9,690 nt of DNA from a bacterium (GCA_040755755.1 JBFLZW010000083.1:1-9690), one strand, 5' to 3'; positions 1 through 7,497 are shown, counted from the first letter of the stretch. Made by a program: numbers and translations. The notes: generated from the letters alone by a model not told the origin.

Positions 1-265
1 GATAGGTCTTGCGCGGATCCCAGGTCAGACCGGGCTGTACGGGCAGAACGGTGCTCGGCTTGAGGTTACTGACAATCGGGGTGGGAAGTCCGGTCAGAGG
101 ATTAGTCGGCGAAAGAGGCGGAGACCATAGCGGCCATAAGGTATTATAAGGTGGGAGGTTGATCCAGTTCGCTGCCTGAACCATCGATGATGAAATCAAA
201 ACCAATCCCATGAGGATTGCCAAACTCAAGACAACTCTCTTTAACCAATTTTTTTTCAAATTCAT
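1..265 (-). CDS. Secreted proline-rich protein, 5' part only
   Basis: The first 88 codons of a gene reading leftwards out of the window. The protein opens MNLKKNWLKRVVLSLAIL, a basic n-region followed by a hydrophobic core to about residue 27. A likely signal-peptidase site falls after MVQA or MVQAA (residues 28-32), so the product is probably exported. The visible mature part is rich in Pro, Leu, Trp and Thr (NWINLPPYNTLWPLWSPP, then PLTGLPTPIVSNLKPSTVLP) and contains no cysteine. The start is supported by AAGGAG (complement of 275-280), 9 nt ahead of the ATG. It shares strand with the small cysteine-rich gene upstream, 211 bp away, and could lie on the same transcript. I recognise no family. 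A cell-surface or matrix role is suggested only by export and by its neighbours. Confidence 0.85.
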   Translation of the reverse strand, partial: MNLKKNWLKRVVLSLAILMGLVLISSSMVQAANWINLPPYNTLWPLWSPPLSPTNPLTGLPTPIVSNLKPSTVLPVQPGLTWDPRKTY

Positions 266-476
266 AATCAGAATCTCCTTACAGAACTTTTTGCGCTAAA
301 CCATGCTTGGGGAATCATACTCATGAACACAAACCATTAATGGCCACATTATCGGGGATTTTTCCATCTCAAAAGCCCAAGCGGGATCTTTCAAGACTCT
401 CTCACAAGCATTTTCACTCTCTTTTGGGTATATTCCTCTCTTCTCCTCTCATGATCAACGAAAGGTTATCATTGAG
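266..476 (-). other. Leader region between the Cys-rich gene and the secreted proline-rich gene
   Basis: On the minus strand this 211-bp stretch holds a long-range inverted repeat, GCTTGGG (382-376) with CCCAAGC (311-305). It encloses the 10-bp palindrome CCATTAATGG (334-343). Transcribed leftwards, it could fold into one arm-and-loop leader ending about 40 nt before the ATG at 265. I see no match to a riboswitch class I can recall. Two tiny overlapping reading frames also lie here: 452-393 (19 aa) and 394-296 (32 aa, TTG start). They are described in the findings and are not called as genes. No -24/-12 motif was found in this stretch. Confidence 0.35.
448..476 (-). other. Imperfect stem-loop directly after the Cys-rich gene
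   Basis: Arms 448-459 and 465-476 pair over 11 base pairs with two single-base bulges around the loop gaaag. The structure begins one base after the TAA of the 58-codon gene. No T-run follows on the minus strand, so it is not a classical intrinsic terminator. It may be a 3' stabilising or processing hairpin, or chance. Confidence 0.25.
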
Positions 477-653
477 TTAATAATACATGTTGCCGCACTT
501 AGCGCATCTTCCATCACCCCCTTTCCAGCAGAGGCATGCGTATCTTTTATCGCTGTCTCGCCGCAGTTTGCAATCCCGGCAGATACCCGGTATCGATCCA
601 TAAATTCTCTGATCATAAATATCATGGTCATAAATTTTATGACCACCAGACAT
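477..653 (-). CDS. Small six-cysteine zinc-ribbon-like protein, 58 aa
   Basis: The frame runs from ATG at 653 to TAA at 477 and encodes 58 residues. An in-frame TGA lies only 18 nt upstream of the ATG, and AGAGG (complement of 661-665) sits 7 nt ahead of it, so the start is well defined. The N-terminal third is a Tyr/Asp-rich stretch with IYD, IYD and IYG in series (residues 7-19). The C-terminal half carries six cysteines as C25-x2-C28-x11-C40-x-C42-x7-C50-x2-C53, in the context ICRDCK, ACLCWKGGDG and RCAKCGN. Two CxxC knuckles flanking a CxC are typical of zinc-binding ribbons or small metal-binding proteins. There is no signal peptide, so it is probably cytoplasmic. A longer 67-codon frame overlaps it (455-658), but that frame lacks the paired-cysteine pattern. 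A candidate sigma-54 promoter lies about 210 bp upstream. The family is not recognised; metal binding is inferred from cysteine spacing alone. Confidence 0.6.
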   Translation of the reverse strand: MSGGHKIYDHDIYDQRIYGSIPGICRDCKLRRDSDKRYACLCWKGGDGRCAKCGNMYY

Positions 654-1035
654 AGCACTGCCTCTACCTCACCGCATGAAGAAAATCACAGCAAAGCCTT
701 ATACAAGACTCTCCCTGAGCGATGGAGGGCCATGATCAGGCTAGTTTGTTACTCCATTAATTAAAGATTTCTTCAGGGAAGAATTTTTACAGAATAAATA
801 CGATAGAAAAAACTACCATCAAGATTTGGTAATTGCCAGATTCGATCTGTCTCTCAGAACGTATTTTATAATATGCATTTAATATGCCAAATTATTACAA
901 AGAAAACCAATCTTAACAAATTATTGATTTAGCTATAATTATATGCCTTGCCACCCGGACAGGATATGACGCGCGACAGACAAACTATAGGAAAAAGATT
1001 ACACATATGAAAAAAAATTAACTATCTCCATTCAA
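654..1035. other. AT-rich intergenic region between two minus-strand genes
   Basis: This 382-bp gap holds the 5' leader and candidate sigma-54 promoter (874-889) of the 58-codon gene. At its right end lies the region downstream of the sulfatase/TPR gene. There, an A-run on the plus strand (1011-1018), read as a T-run on the minus strand, follows a weak CAATgATTG palindrome. That is a poor candidate terminator. I found no convincing small gene on either strand. Confidence 0.4.
874..889 (-). promoter_or_regulatory. Candidate sigma-54 (-24/-12) promoter for the Cys-rich gene
   Basis: The minus strand reads TGGCATATTAAATGCA. GG and GC are separated by exactly 10 bases, and the site keeps TGGCA and TGCA of the consensus TGGCACG-N4-TTGCW; positions 6, 7 and 12 deviate. 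The predicted start is near 863, leaving a leader of about 210 nt before the ATG at 653. It is weaker than the sites at 4127 and 9208. Confidence 0.4.
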
Positions 1036-3981
1036 TCATTGATTTTCACTTCCCAGGGAGGATTGAATCTGGTCCAGAAGATCCTTGGCTGGCTGAAAAT
1101 CCGGTTTGACCCGCAAGGCTGCCTGCAGGTATTCGATACCCCTGGACAGATCCTGCTTCCACAGATAACAGTTAGCCATATGAAAGTACGTGACCGGATT
1201 GTCCGGGTTGTTCTGTATCGCCTGGCTGTATTCGGCAATGGCCCGATCAAATTCCTTCTGCTGAAAAAAAGTGAATCCCAAATTGATATGGGCAGCCTCG
1301 TTGGCTGGATCGATCTCCAGGATGCGCCTGCATTCTTCTATCCCCAGGTCTGTCTGCCCCAGTGCAAAGTACAGCAGGCTGAGTTTGATATGTGCATTCA
1401 GATGCCTGGCATCTTTGACCAGAACCTGTTTATAGATGTTGATGGCCTGCTCACTGTCTCCCTTATCCTGACAGGCTAATCCCAGTTGAAACAGGGTATC
1501 AATGTTGTCCGGATCAAGTTTCAGGGCAGACTGATAGGCATCGATAGCCTGGTCGAATTTTTGCTGATGGTGAAAGGTAACACCCAGACTGATGCGGGCC
1601 TTCAGATTTCCGGGATCAAGCTCAATGGCTTTTTGCAGCGATTGAACTGCCCGGTCGGAATCATTGAGACGAGAGTAGCACAGACCCAGGTTATAGAGAA
1701 TCTCGGCAGACCCCGGCTCCAGTTGCTGCGCTTTCTGGAACTGCCGGAGCGCCTGAGAATAATCCTCCTCTTTCAAAGAGATTATGCCCAGGGCATTATA
1801 CGCCTTGGCCACATCGGGATCGATTTCCTGAACCCGGCTGATCTCCTGTCTGGCCAGGCTGTATTCCTCCTTCTGAATGTGAACGTCTGCCAGGTTCAGC
1901 AGGGTATCGACTCTCCGGGAATCGAATTTTAAAGCCTGCCGTATCTTTTCTTCCGCCTCGGTAATCTTTCCCTGAGCGAGATAAATGGCTCCCAGAGTAT
2001 TGTAGGCATCCACGTTCTGGGGATCAAGCTCAATCGCCTTCCCGGCATGCTGAAGAGCGGCTGCATAATCCTTCTTTGCCAGATAAACACCGGCCAGGCC
2101 CCGCAGGGCCTCGATGTGCCTGGCATCCCTTTTCAAAGCCTCGTGAAAAGCCTCGATGGCCTTGTCGTATTCACCGCTGTAACTGTAGAGAACACCCAGA
2201 TTTTGATAGATCTCGATAGATTCAGGATCCAGTTTCCGGGCTTTCTCGATCTGCTCGAAGGCTTTCTCTTTCTGCCCCAGCTTCAAATACACCCCTCCCA
2301 GGTTGACATATCCGTTCAGGTAAGCCGGATCGAGACGGATGCATTCCAGAAATTCGTCCCGTGCCTTCTCGAATTGTCCGGTTTTGTTATAGATGAAACC
2401 AATCATAAAGTGAGCGAATACATCCTTGGGATCGATCTCCAGGCTCTTATGGAAAAAGCCGATAGCCTGGTCATATTCGTAGCGCAGGTAATGATAGGCA
2501 GCCACATTGAAATAGTTGAGAACGACGACCATATCCTTGGGATCCGGATAATTACCGATCTCCTTTTTTACGGGATCCTCCTGCGCCGGTGCGGTCCACA
2601 GATACCCCAGGCGTTCGAGCCTGCGCCGGGTATCCTCATCCATGACCATCACGTGGGCTTTTTCCCGGGAGCCCTGGAGTGAATACTTTTTTTTCATTCC
2701 ATCCAGGAGCTTCTCCATAACCGCGACCTGGTCCTGGCGGTAGGAAAAGAGGTTGGAAAGCTCCCGTGGATCGTTTGCAAGCTGGTAAAGCTCGGGTTTC
2801 GGGGCCTTGACATACTTCCACTCCGATGTTCTCACTCCCTGAAGCGGGCTCCAGTGATGATTATAGAAGGGGAAATAGGTTTCACAGTAAATCGCCTCCT
2901 TATCCGGATCCTGGGAAGAAGCCTGTCCCGCTGCTGTCTTCATCGACCAGAGAGACTCACCCTGCATTTTGGAATCGGCCAGATGAATCCCGGCCATATC
3001 CAGAATCGTGGGCGCAATACTCACACTGCTCACCTGACGCAGGAAACGCTCAGCACGGGGAATTTTTTCCGGATACCTGATGATAAGAGGGACATGAATG
3101 GTGCTGTCATAGACAAAAACTGAATGACTCGGCTCCCCATGCTCTCCAAGGCTCTCGCCATGGTCCGCTGTAAAGCAGATCAAAGTCTGGTCGAAAATTC
3201 CCAGCTCTTTCATCTTCTCAAACAGCCTGCCCAGGCAATCGTCGGTATAGGCGATTTCCTGGTCATAACAGGAAGCCAGATTGGCCGGGTCATCGCAGCC
3301 CTCTATTCCCCTCCCGTAAGGTGCAGGGGCATGATAGGGCGCATGGGGATCGAAGCAATGAATGAAGAGGAAAAACGGGCCGGGCTGCTTCTGGTCCAGC
3401 CAGTTACCGGCAGCCCCGATAACCTCTTCAGCCCGCCTCTCTTCAAACAGCAGGTCCGATTTCTTCCCCTCCAACTCCATCTGGTCATCATAAATGTCAA
3501 ACCCCTGGTCAAGGCCAAAGCGGGAGTCGAGCACAAAGGCCCCCACAAAGGCAGCGGTTTGATACCCCTTGCTTTTTAAAATCTCGGCCAGGGTCAGGCT
3601 CTCCTCTCCGAGACGGAAGGTCCCGTTGTCCCGGACATTATGGGCCAGAGGATACTGCCCGGTCATCAGGGTGGCATGACTGGGGAGGGTAATCGGAACC
3701 GGCGTGTAACAGGAAGTAACCAGCATACCCTCTCTGGCCAGATGATCGATGTGAGGGGTCGGAATCCCCCGATATCCATAGCACCCCAGATGGTCGGCAC
3801 GCAGGGTATCGATCGAGATCAGAAGAATATTGGGAAGCGGCTTGAGGTTTTTTCTTTCTCCATCTCCCGGCACAAGGACATTCCTGCTGACCGGCTTCCT
3901 GGGCCAGCAGCCGGAACTCAAAGCAGCCATGAAGATAACCGTCAAAATAACAGCTCTTTTTCTCGAGTATGCTACCTGCAT
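1036..3981 (-). CDS. Putative lipoprotein: sulfatase/alkaline-phosphatase-fold domain fused to 14 TPRs
   Basis: The product has 981 residues. Residues 1-25 form a lipoprotein-like signal (RKR, hydrophobic 10-21, LSSGC with Cys25); the -3 Ser deviates from the usual lipobox. Residues 51 to about 435 are an alkaline-phosphatase-superfamily sulfatase domain: LISIDTLRADHLGCYG (metal ligands near D58), DPHAPY (211-216) and TADHGESLGEHG (D273, H274), followed by the substrate-side HVPLIIRYP. At the usual formylglycine site C-x-P-S-R the protein has T98-L-P-S-H102. It therefore cannot carry formylglycine and probably uses Thr98, as phosphodiesterases, phosphoglycerol transferases and phosphonate hydrolases of the superfamily do. 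From about 487 to the end there are 14 TPRs in strict 34-residue register: 'LDP' helix ends at 517, 551, 585 and so on to 959, with no insertion. The start is supported by AAGGAG (3996-3991), 9 nt before the ATG. It is divergent from the 999-codon gene and probably sits on the periplasmic or outer-membrane face. The substrate is unknown. Confidence 0.95.
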   Translation of the reverse strand: MQVAYSRKRAVILTVIFMAALSSGCWPRKPVSRNVLVPGDGERKNLKPLPNILLISIDTLRADHLGCYGYRGIPTPHIDHLAREGMLVTSCYTPVPITLPSHATLMTGQYPLAHNVRDNGTFRLGEESLTLAEILKSKGYQTAAFVGAFVLDSRFGLDQGFDIYDDQMELEGKKSDLLFEERRAEEVIGAAGNWLDQKQPGPFFLFIHCFDPHAPYHAPAPYGRGIEGCDDPANLASCYDQEIAYTDDCLGRLFEKMKELGIFDQTLICFTADHGESLGEHGEPSHSVFVYDSTIHVPLIIRYPEKIPRAERFLRQVSSVSIAPTILDMAGIHLADSKMQGESLWSMKTAAGQASSQDPDKEAIYCETYFPFYNHHWSPLQGVRTSEWKYVKAPKPELYQLANDPRELSNLFSYRQDQVAVMEKLLDGMKKKYSLQGSREKAHVMVMDEDTRRRLERLGYLWTAPAQEDPVKKEIGNYPDPKDMVVVLNYFNVAAYHYLRYEYDQAIGFFHKSLEIDPKDVFAHFMIGFIYNKTGQFEKARDEFLECIRLDPAYLNGYVNLGGVYLKLGQKEKAFEQIEKARKLDPESIEIYQNLGVLYSYSGEYDKAIEAFHEALKRDARHIEALRGLAGVYLAKKDYAAALQHAGKAIELDPQNVDAYNTLGAIYLAQGKITEAEEKIRQALKFDSRRVDTLLNLADVHIQKEEYSLARQEISRVQEIDPDVAKAYNALGIISLKEEDYSQALRQFQKAQQLEPGSAEILYNLGLCYSRLNDSDRAVQSLQKAIELDPGNLKARISLGVTFHHQQKFDQAIDAYQSALKLDPDNIDTLFQLGLACQDKGDSEQAINIYKQVLVKDARHLNAHIKLSLLYFALGQTDLGIEECRRILEIDPANEAAHINLGFTFFQQKEFDRAIAEYSQAIQNNPDNPVTYFHMANCYLWKQDLSRGIEYLQAALRVKPDFQPAKDLLDQIQSSLGSENQ

Positions 3982-4015
3982 ATATCCACTCTCCTTGAAT
4001 GTTGTCCAATAATTG

Positions 4016-4082
4016 ATCTGTCCATGATTCTATCAATACCATTTCCTTATAGAACAGGGGAGTATTGGTGATATGGACTGAT
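4016..4082. promoter_or_regulatory. Dyad upstream of the sigma-54 promoter, possible activator site
   Basis: Outer arms ATCTGTCCAT (4016-4025) and ATGGACTGAT (4073-4082) match in 9 of 10 positions as an inverted repeat. Inner arms CAATAC (4034-4039) and GTATTG (4062-4067) are perfect. The dyad spans about -137 to -71 relative to the start predicted from the promoter at 4127. That is where sigma-54 enhancer-binding proteins usually bind. It also lies between the divergent starts, so it could influence the sulfatase/TPR gene. It could alternatively be an RNA hairpin in the leader of that gene. Confidence 0.4.
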
Positions 4083-4104
4083 TTAACTATTTGTTCTTAT
4101 TATG

Positions 4105-4121
4105 TTTTACCTTTGGTAAAA
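4105..4121. promoter_or_regulatory. Perfect inverted repeat just upstream of the -24 box
   Basis: TTTTACC (4105-4111), spacer TTT, GGTAAAA (4115-4121): 7-bp perfect arms ending 5 bp before the -24 element at 4127. This is a plausible operator for a dimeric regulator or an architectural protein. The symmetric AT-rich composition makes chance possible. Confidence 0.3.
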
Positions 4122-4126
4122 ACTTA

Positions 4127-4142
4127 TGGCACAGTTATTGCT
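4127..4142 (+). promoter_or_regulatory. Sigma-54 promoter for the propeller/repeat protein
   Basis: TGGCACAGTTATTGCT matches the consensus TGGCACG-N4-TTGCW at every defined position except position 7. GG and GC are 10 bases apart. The predicted transcription start is near 4153, giving a leader of about 73 nt before the gene at 4226. Together with the dyads just upstream, this is the best-supported promoter in the window. Confidence 0.75.
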
Positions 4143-4225
4143 CTCCCTGTGAGCTGAAACAAGAACCGGACGATGGGTTCCCTGTTCATGATGACGTACC
4201 GGCATCATAATATCCTGAAAGAAAG

Positions 4226-7225
4226 GTGATGAGACAGTTGAATAGGCTTATTTCCCGTATCCGTGAAAAAATCCATTTTATCACTTCATCGGCATTCTTG
4301 ATAGTGACAATCTTTCTTTCCGGGTCCTTTCTCTTCTTCACCTCTTCCCTGCCTGTTTATGGCTTGTACTTGGAACACGTCCTGGTCAGCGGAGGAAATC
4401 TCGATCAAATCCATCCCCAGGCTGCCTATTCAGGGCAGGGAACGATGCTGGTGGTCTGGGAAAACCTCAACAATGGAACATCCGATATCTACGGCCTTAT
4501 TCAGACCAACAATCAGCAGCAGCAGGCAACACCTTTTCCCATCTGTACTGCCCAGGGCGATCAGAGATCCCCGGCAGTAGCCTGGAACGGAAACAGCTAT
4601 CTCGTCATCTGGGAAGATACCCGCAACGGGAATGCCGATATCTACGGCACGAGGATAAACAGCACGGGCAGTGTCCTGGACAGCCCTGCTTCCCAGGGGG
4701 GCGGTGTGCCCATCTGCACGGTCGGTAATGACCAGATTCTGCCTGCTCTGGCCTGGAACGGCCAGGATCAGAATTACCTGGTCATCTGGCAGGACTACCG
4801 GACCACGCCAGCCAAAATTTATGGCATGAGGCTGACCGCCAATATGCAATTGCTCGATGGCACTGCCGCAAACGGCGGCCTGCTCATCGCCGCAGGCGGA
4901 GGGACAAATCCTCACCTGGCCTTTAACGGAACAGGTTATCTTGTGGTCTGGGAATACCAGACCAGTGAATCCTCCTGTGATATTTATGGCTGCCGGATAT
5001 CTCCATCGGGGCAGGTAACAGGCAGTCCGGCAATACCCATTTGCATAGGCGAGGATCTGAAATTCAATCCCATGGCCGTTTCAGACGGGCTGGATTTTCT
5101 GGTAGTCTGGGACGTCCATCTCCTGGATAATTTTACCGATATAGCGGGCATTCTGGTTTCCGCTGATGGGACCCCCGACTCCCGGGGGCCTTTTTTCATC
5201 GCCGAGGCCCTGCAGAACCAGACGAATCCTTCAGCCACATGGTGTGGAAATCATTACCTGGTAGCCTGGAAGGATGGCCGGTTCGGGAAACCTGAAATCT
5301 GCTCTGTCCGCCTGAGCAGCGCAGGCAGTTTTCTTGACAGTCAGAGCAGGTTTTCCGATTCCAATCTGCTGCATTTATGGGGTTTTTCACGCCTGGACTC
5401 TCCCGTTGCAGCCATATATAAGGCCGACACTAAAGAATATATGCTCCTCTGGGAGGAGAACCAGACGAATAATTATGATATCTATTCCTATCGCTTTCAG
5501 GCCACTCCTCCTCCGGTCCTTTCCTGGACCGGAGAGACCAATTATCAGAACGGCGGGGTCAATCCGGCCAGCGGCCCGGCGGGGACTTCCTTTGAGTTTC
5601 GGGTCAAATACCAGAACACGAGCGGCTCCCGCCCCCAAAAGTTTCAAGTCTGGATCGATCAGGATGACGATGGCATCTATTATATCAATCCGGCCAGTCC
5701 GATTAAGGATAAAATCATAGACATGGAGGAGTTGGGAAATAATTATCTCCAGGGAGTTATCTACAAAGCCACAACCCCCGTGGAATATGTCGGTACCGGA
5801 GATGGCAGAATCAACTACCGGTTTGTTTTCAGCGACGGAACAAATGAGGCAACGGGAGAACCGACCAAGAGTCATCAGGTTCTCCTGGGGAACAGCCCTC
5901 CCGCTCTGGAGTGGATGACCACTGCCGGATATGAGTCAGACGGAGTAAGTCCGGACACTGCCCCGGCAGGCACAGCCTTTACTTTTAAGGTCCGCTATCG
6001 CGATCTGGAGAATGAGTCGCCTGCCGTCACCGAGGTGTGGGTCGATGTAAACCGCAACAATACCTATGAGCAGGATGAAAAATTTCTCATGGAGGCCATC
6101 GATACTCAAAGCTTTTCTGCAGGCCGTGGATATCAGAAGTCGATTTCCTGCCTGTATCTGCCGGACTCGAATACGGTCGGCACAGTCAGTATCAAGTACC
6201 GTTTCAATTTTACCTGCGGCAATACTCCGGTCGCAGGAGAACCCGCGAACGATCATACCTTTTCCCTGACTCCCTATCTCTCCGTACCCGTTCTCTCCTG
6301 GGTCAGCGAGCCCGGATTCACCAAGGGTGTTCGCTTCAGGGGTGAAGCGGCAGGAAAAAACTACGAATTTCAGATCTCCTATCAGGATCAGGACAATGAT
6401 CTTCCGGCCACACAAGAGGTCTGGATTGACGAGAATGGAGACAATAACTTCAGCCAGAATGAAAAGCATGTCATGGAAGCGCTGACCCCGTCAGATACGG
6501 TTACAGCAGATGGCAAGATCTATCGTCTTCTGATTAACATCGTCTCTTCGGCAGCAGGCAGCATCTCGTATAAGTTCGTCTTCTCGGATGGGAAAAACAT
6601 GGCTATCGGCGAGCCTTTTCTGAGTGTCTCACAGCTTGCAGTCAGCTCTCCCGTTTATCTGACCTGGACCGGAGAGCAGGGTTATCTCCAGGATGGGGTT
6701 AATCCGGACAGCGGTCCTGGCCGGTCCCAGTTTCAGTTTCAATTTCAGGTGCAATATGTCAATTTGCACGATTTCCCCCCAAAAACCAAGAAACTATGGC
6801 TGGACGTAAACAATGATGGTATCTACCAGGGGGCCGAAGTCCACGACATGGAAGAGCTTGATCCCCTCGATATGGTCTATTCCGATGGCAAGATATATAC
6901 GAAATCGTTATCGATAGTTCCTTCAATAACGCCGCCGGTCAGTCTGAAATACCAGTTTATCTTTCAGGATATTTATTCCGAAGAGGCTACCGGCGAACCA
7001 GCGCAGGGCTTGAAGAGCGTGCTTGTCCTGGATCCGAATGCCCTGGCAGATCCCAATACCCCGGATCCGGATTCAGATCCCAACAGTCCCGATGACCCGG
7101 ATGGTACGGCTAATCCGGCTGATCTCTCTCATTCTTCCACCAGTGATGTGCACCGGGAGCTCAAATCATCCCAGGGAGGATGCTTCATCCGGTCCCTGCT
7201 GAAGAGATATTCCCTGCGCCGGTAG
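4226..7225 (+). CDS. Secreted seven-repeat propeller protein with four Ca-loop modules and a GGC tail
   Basis: The product has about 999 residues. Residues 1-46 are a long signal peptide (basic RLISRIREK, hydrophobic 21-40, possible cleavage after VYG). Residues 62-425 hold seven repeats of the 'YLVVWED...DIYG.R' type, with conserved Trp at 78, 129, 188, 242, 295, 348 and 409. This is the number expected for a seven-bladed beta-propeller. Four related beta modules follow (about 428-556, 557-686, 687-806, 807-935). Each starts '(L)SWTGE..Y..GVNP..GPAG..FEF' or a variant, carries a Trp-x-Asp loop such as WIDQDDDGIY (476-485), WVDVNRNNTY, WIDENGDNNF or WLDVNNDGIY, and ends near 'YRFVFSDG...GEP'. 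The acidic loops look calcium-binding. A Pro/Asp-rich linker (936-963) precedes the tail GGCFIRSLLKRYSLRR. The start is unsure: GTG at 4226, ATG at 4229, or TTG at 4238, the last being best spaced from AAAGGTGA. Likely an extracellular or surface binding or adhesion protein; the ligand is unknown. Confidence 0.93.
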   Translation: MMRQLNRLISRIREKIHFITSSAFLIVTIFLSGSFLFFTSSLPVYGLYLEHVLVSGGNLDQIHPQAAYSGQGTMLVVWENLNNGTSDIYGLIQTNNQQQQATPFPICTAQGDQRSPAVAWNGNSYLVIWEDTRNGNADIYGTRINSTGSVLDSPASQGGGVPICTVGNDQILPALAWNGQDQNYLVIWQDYRTTPAKIYGMRLTANMQLLDGTAANGGLLIAAGGGTNPHLAFNGTGYLVVWEYQTSESSCDIYGCRISPSGQVTGSPAIPICIGEDLKFNPMAVSDGLDFLVVWDVHLLDNFTDIAGILVSADGTPDSRGPFFIAEALQNQTNPSATWCGNHYLVAWKDGRFGKPEICSVRLSSAGSFLDSQSRFSDSNLLHLWGFSRLDSPVAAIYKADTKEYMLLWEENQTNNYDIYSYRFQATPPPVLSWTGETNYQNGGVNPASGPAGTSFEFRVKYQNTSGSRPQKFQVWIDQDDDGIYYINPASPIKDKIIDMEELGNNYLQGVIYKATTPVEYVGTGDGRINYRFVFSDGTNEATGEPTKSHQVLLGNSPPALEWMTTAGYESDGVSPDTAPAGTAFTFKVRYRDLENESPAVTEVWVDVNRNNTYEQDEKFLMEAIDTQSFSAGRGYQKSISCLYLPDSNTVGTVSIKYRFNFTCGNTPVAGEPANDHTFSLTPYLSVPVLSWVSEPGFTKGVRFRGEAAGKNYEFQISYQDQDNDLPATQEVWIDENGDNNFSQNEKHVMEALTPSDTVTADGKIYRLLINIVSSAAGSISYKFVFSDGKNMAIGEPFLSVSQLAVSSPVYLTWTGEQGYLQDGVNPDSGPGRSQFQFQFQVQYVNLHDFPPKTKKLWLDVNNDGIYQGAEVHDMEELDPLDMVYSDGKIYTKSLSIVPSITPPVSLKYQFIFQDIYSEEATGEPAQGLKSVLVLDPNALADPNTPDPDSDPNSPDDPDGTANPADLSHSSTSDVHRELKSSQGGCFIRSLLKRYSLRR

Positions 7226-7365
7226 TACTTGGCCGCGCTACCCAATCATACTCCCACACCACCACACAATAAATTATACCCTTAAAGTCATAGATATTTT
7301 CCTCCACCCTGCATAAAGGGATGATGCTGTATCCGGCAGTTGCCCCTCACTGCTGTTCATCCGGC

Positions 7366-7381
7366 TGGAACTAATTATGCA
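7366..7381 (+). promoter_or_regulatory. Candidate sigma-54 promoter for the small ORF/Tyr-rich gene pair
   Basis: TGGAACTAATTATGCA keeps the GG-N10-GC core, preceded by C, and the bases TGG-A-C and TGCA. It deviates at positions 4, 7 and 12 of the consensus. The predicted start is near 7392, so the leader would be about 205 nt and would include the 16-bp tandem array. Confidence 0.4.
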
Positions 7382-7497
7382 ACTGTGGCTTATCGGTTTA
7401 ATCATACAAGACGTTAAGGAGGGGAAAGAGAGTTTACTCAGAAAAAAGACATGGTTTTAAGCTGGAGGTCTGGGTTCTGAAAGTCAGGTTGAGTAAA

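Noticed and set aside
455-658. 67-codon minus-strand frame
   Set aside because: It overlaps the 58-codon six-cysteine frame, which has a better ribosome-binding site and an ordered CxxC pattern. The 67-codon product has no recognisable motif.
1326-1370. A classical formylglycine sulfatase call for the 981-aa protein
   Set aside because: The C/S-x-P-x-R motif is absent (TLPSH instead), so annotating it as an arylsulfatase would overstate what the sequence supports.
1039-3579. Many plus-strand frames of 80-211 codons opposite the sulfatase/TPR gene
   Set aside because: They are antisense shadows of the strongly repetitive TPR and sulfatase coding frame, with no SD support and no domain sense. 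The minus-strand product has clear motifs throughout.
4202-4217. Sigma-54 site for the sulfatase/TPR gene on the minus strand (AGGATATTATGATGC)
   Set aside because: Only the GG-N10-GC core matches; the flanking consensus bases are missing and it lies over 200 bp from the start. A sigma-70-type promoter nearer the gene is more likely, but none is clear enough to call.
7160-7260. PEP-CTERM or a frameshifted transmembrane anchor at the end of the 999-aa protein
   Set aside because: No Pro-Glu-Pro motif is present, and none of the frames past the stop encodes a hydrophobic segment.
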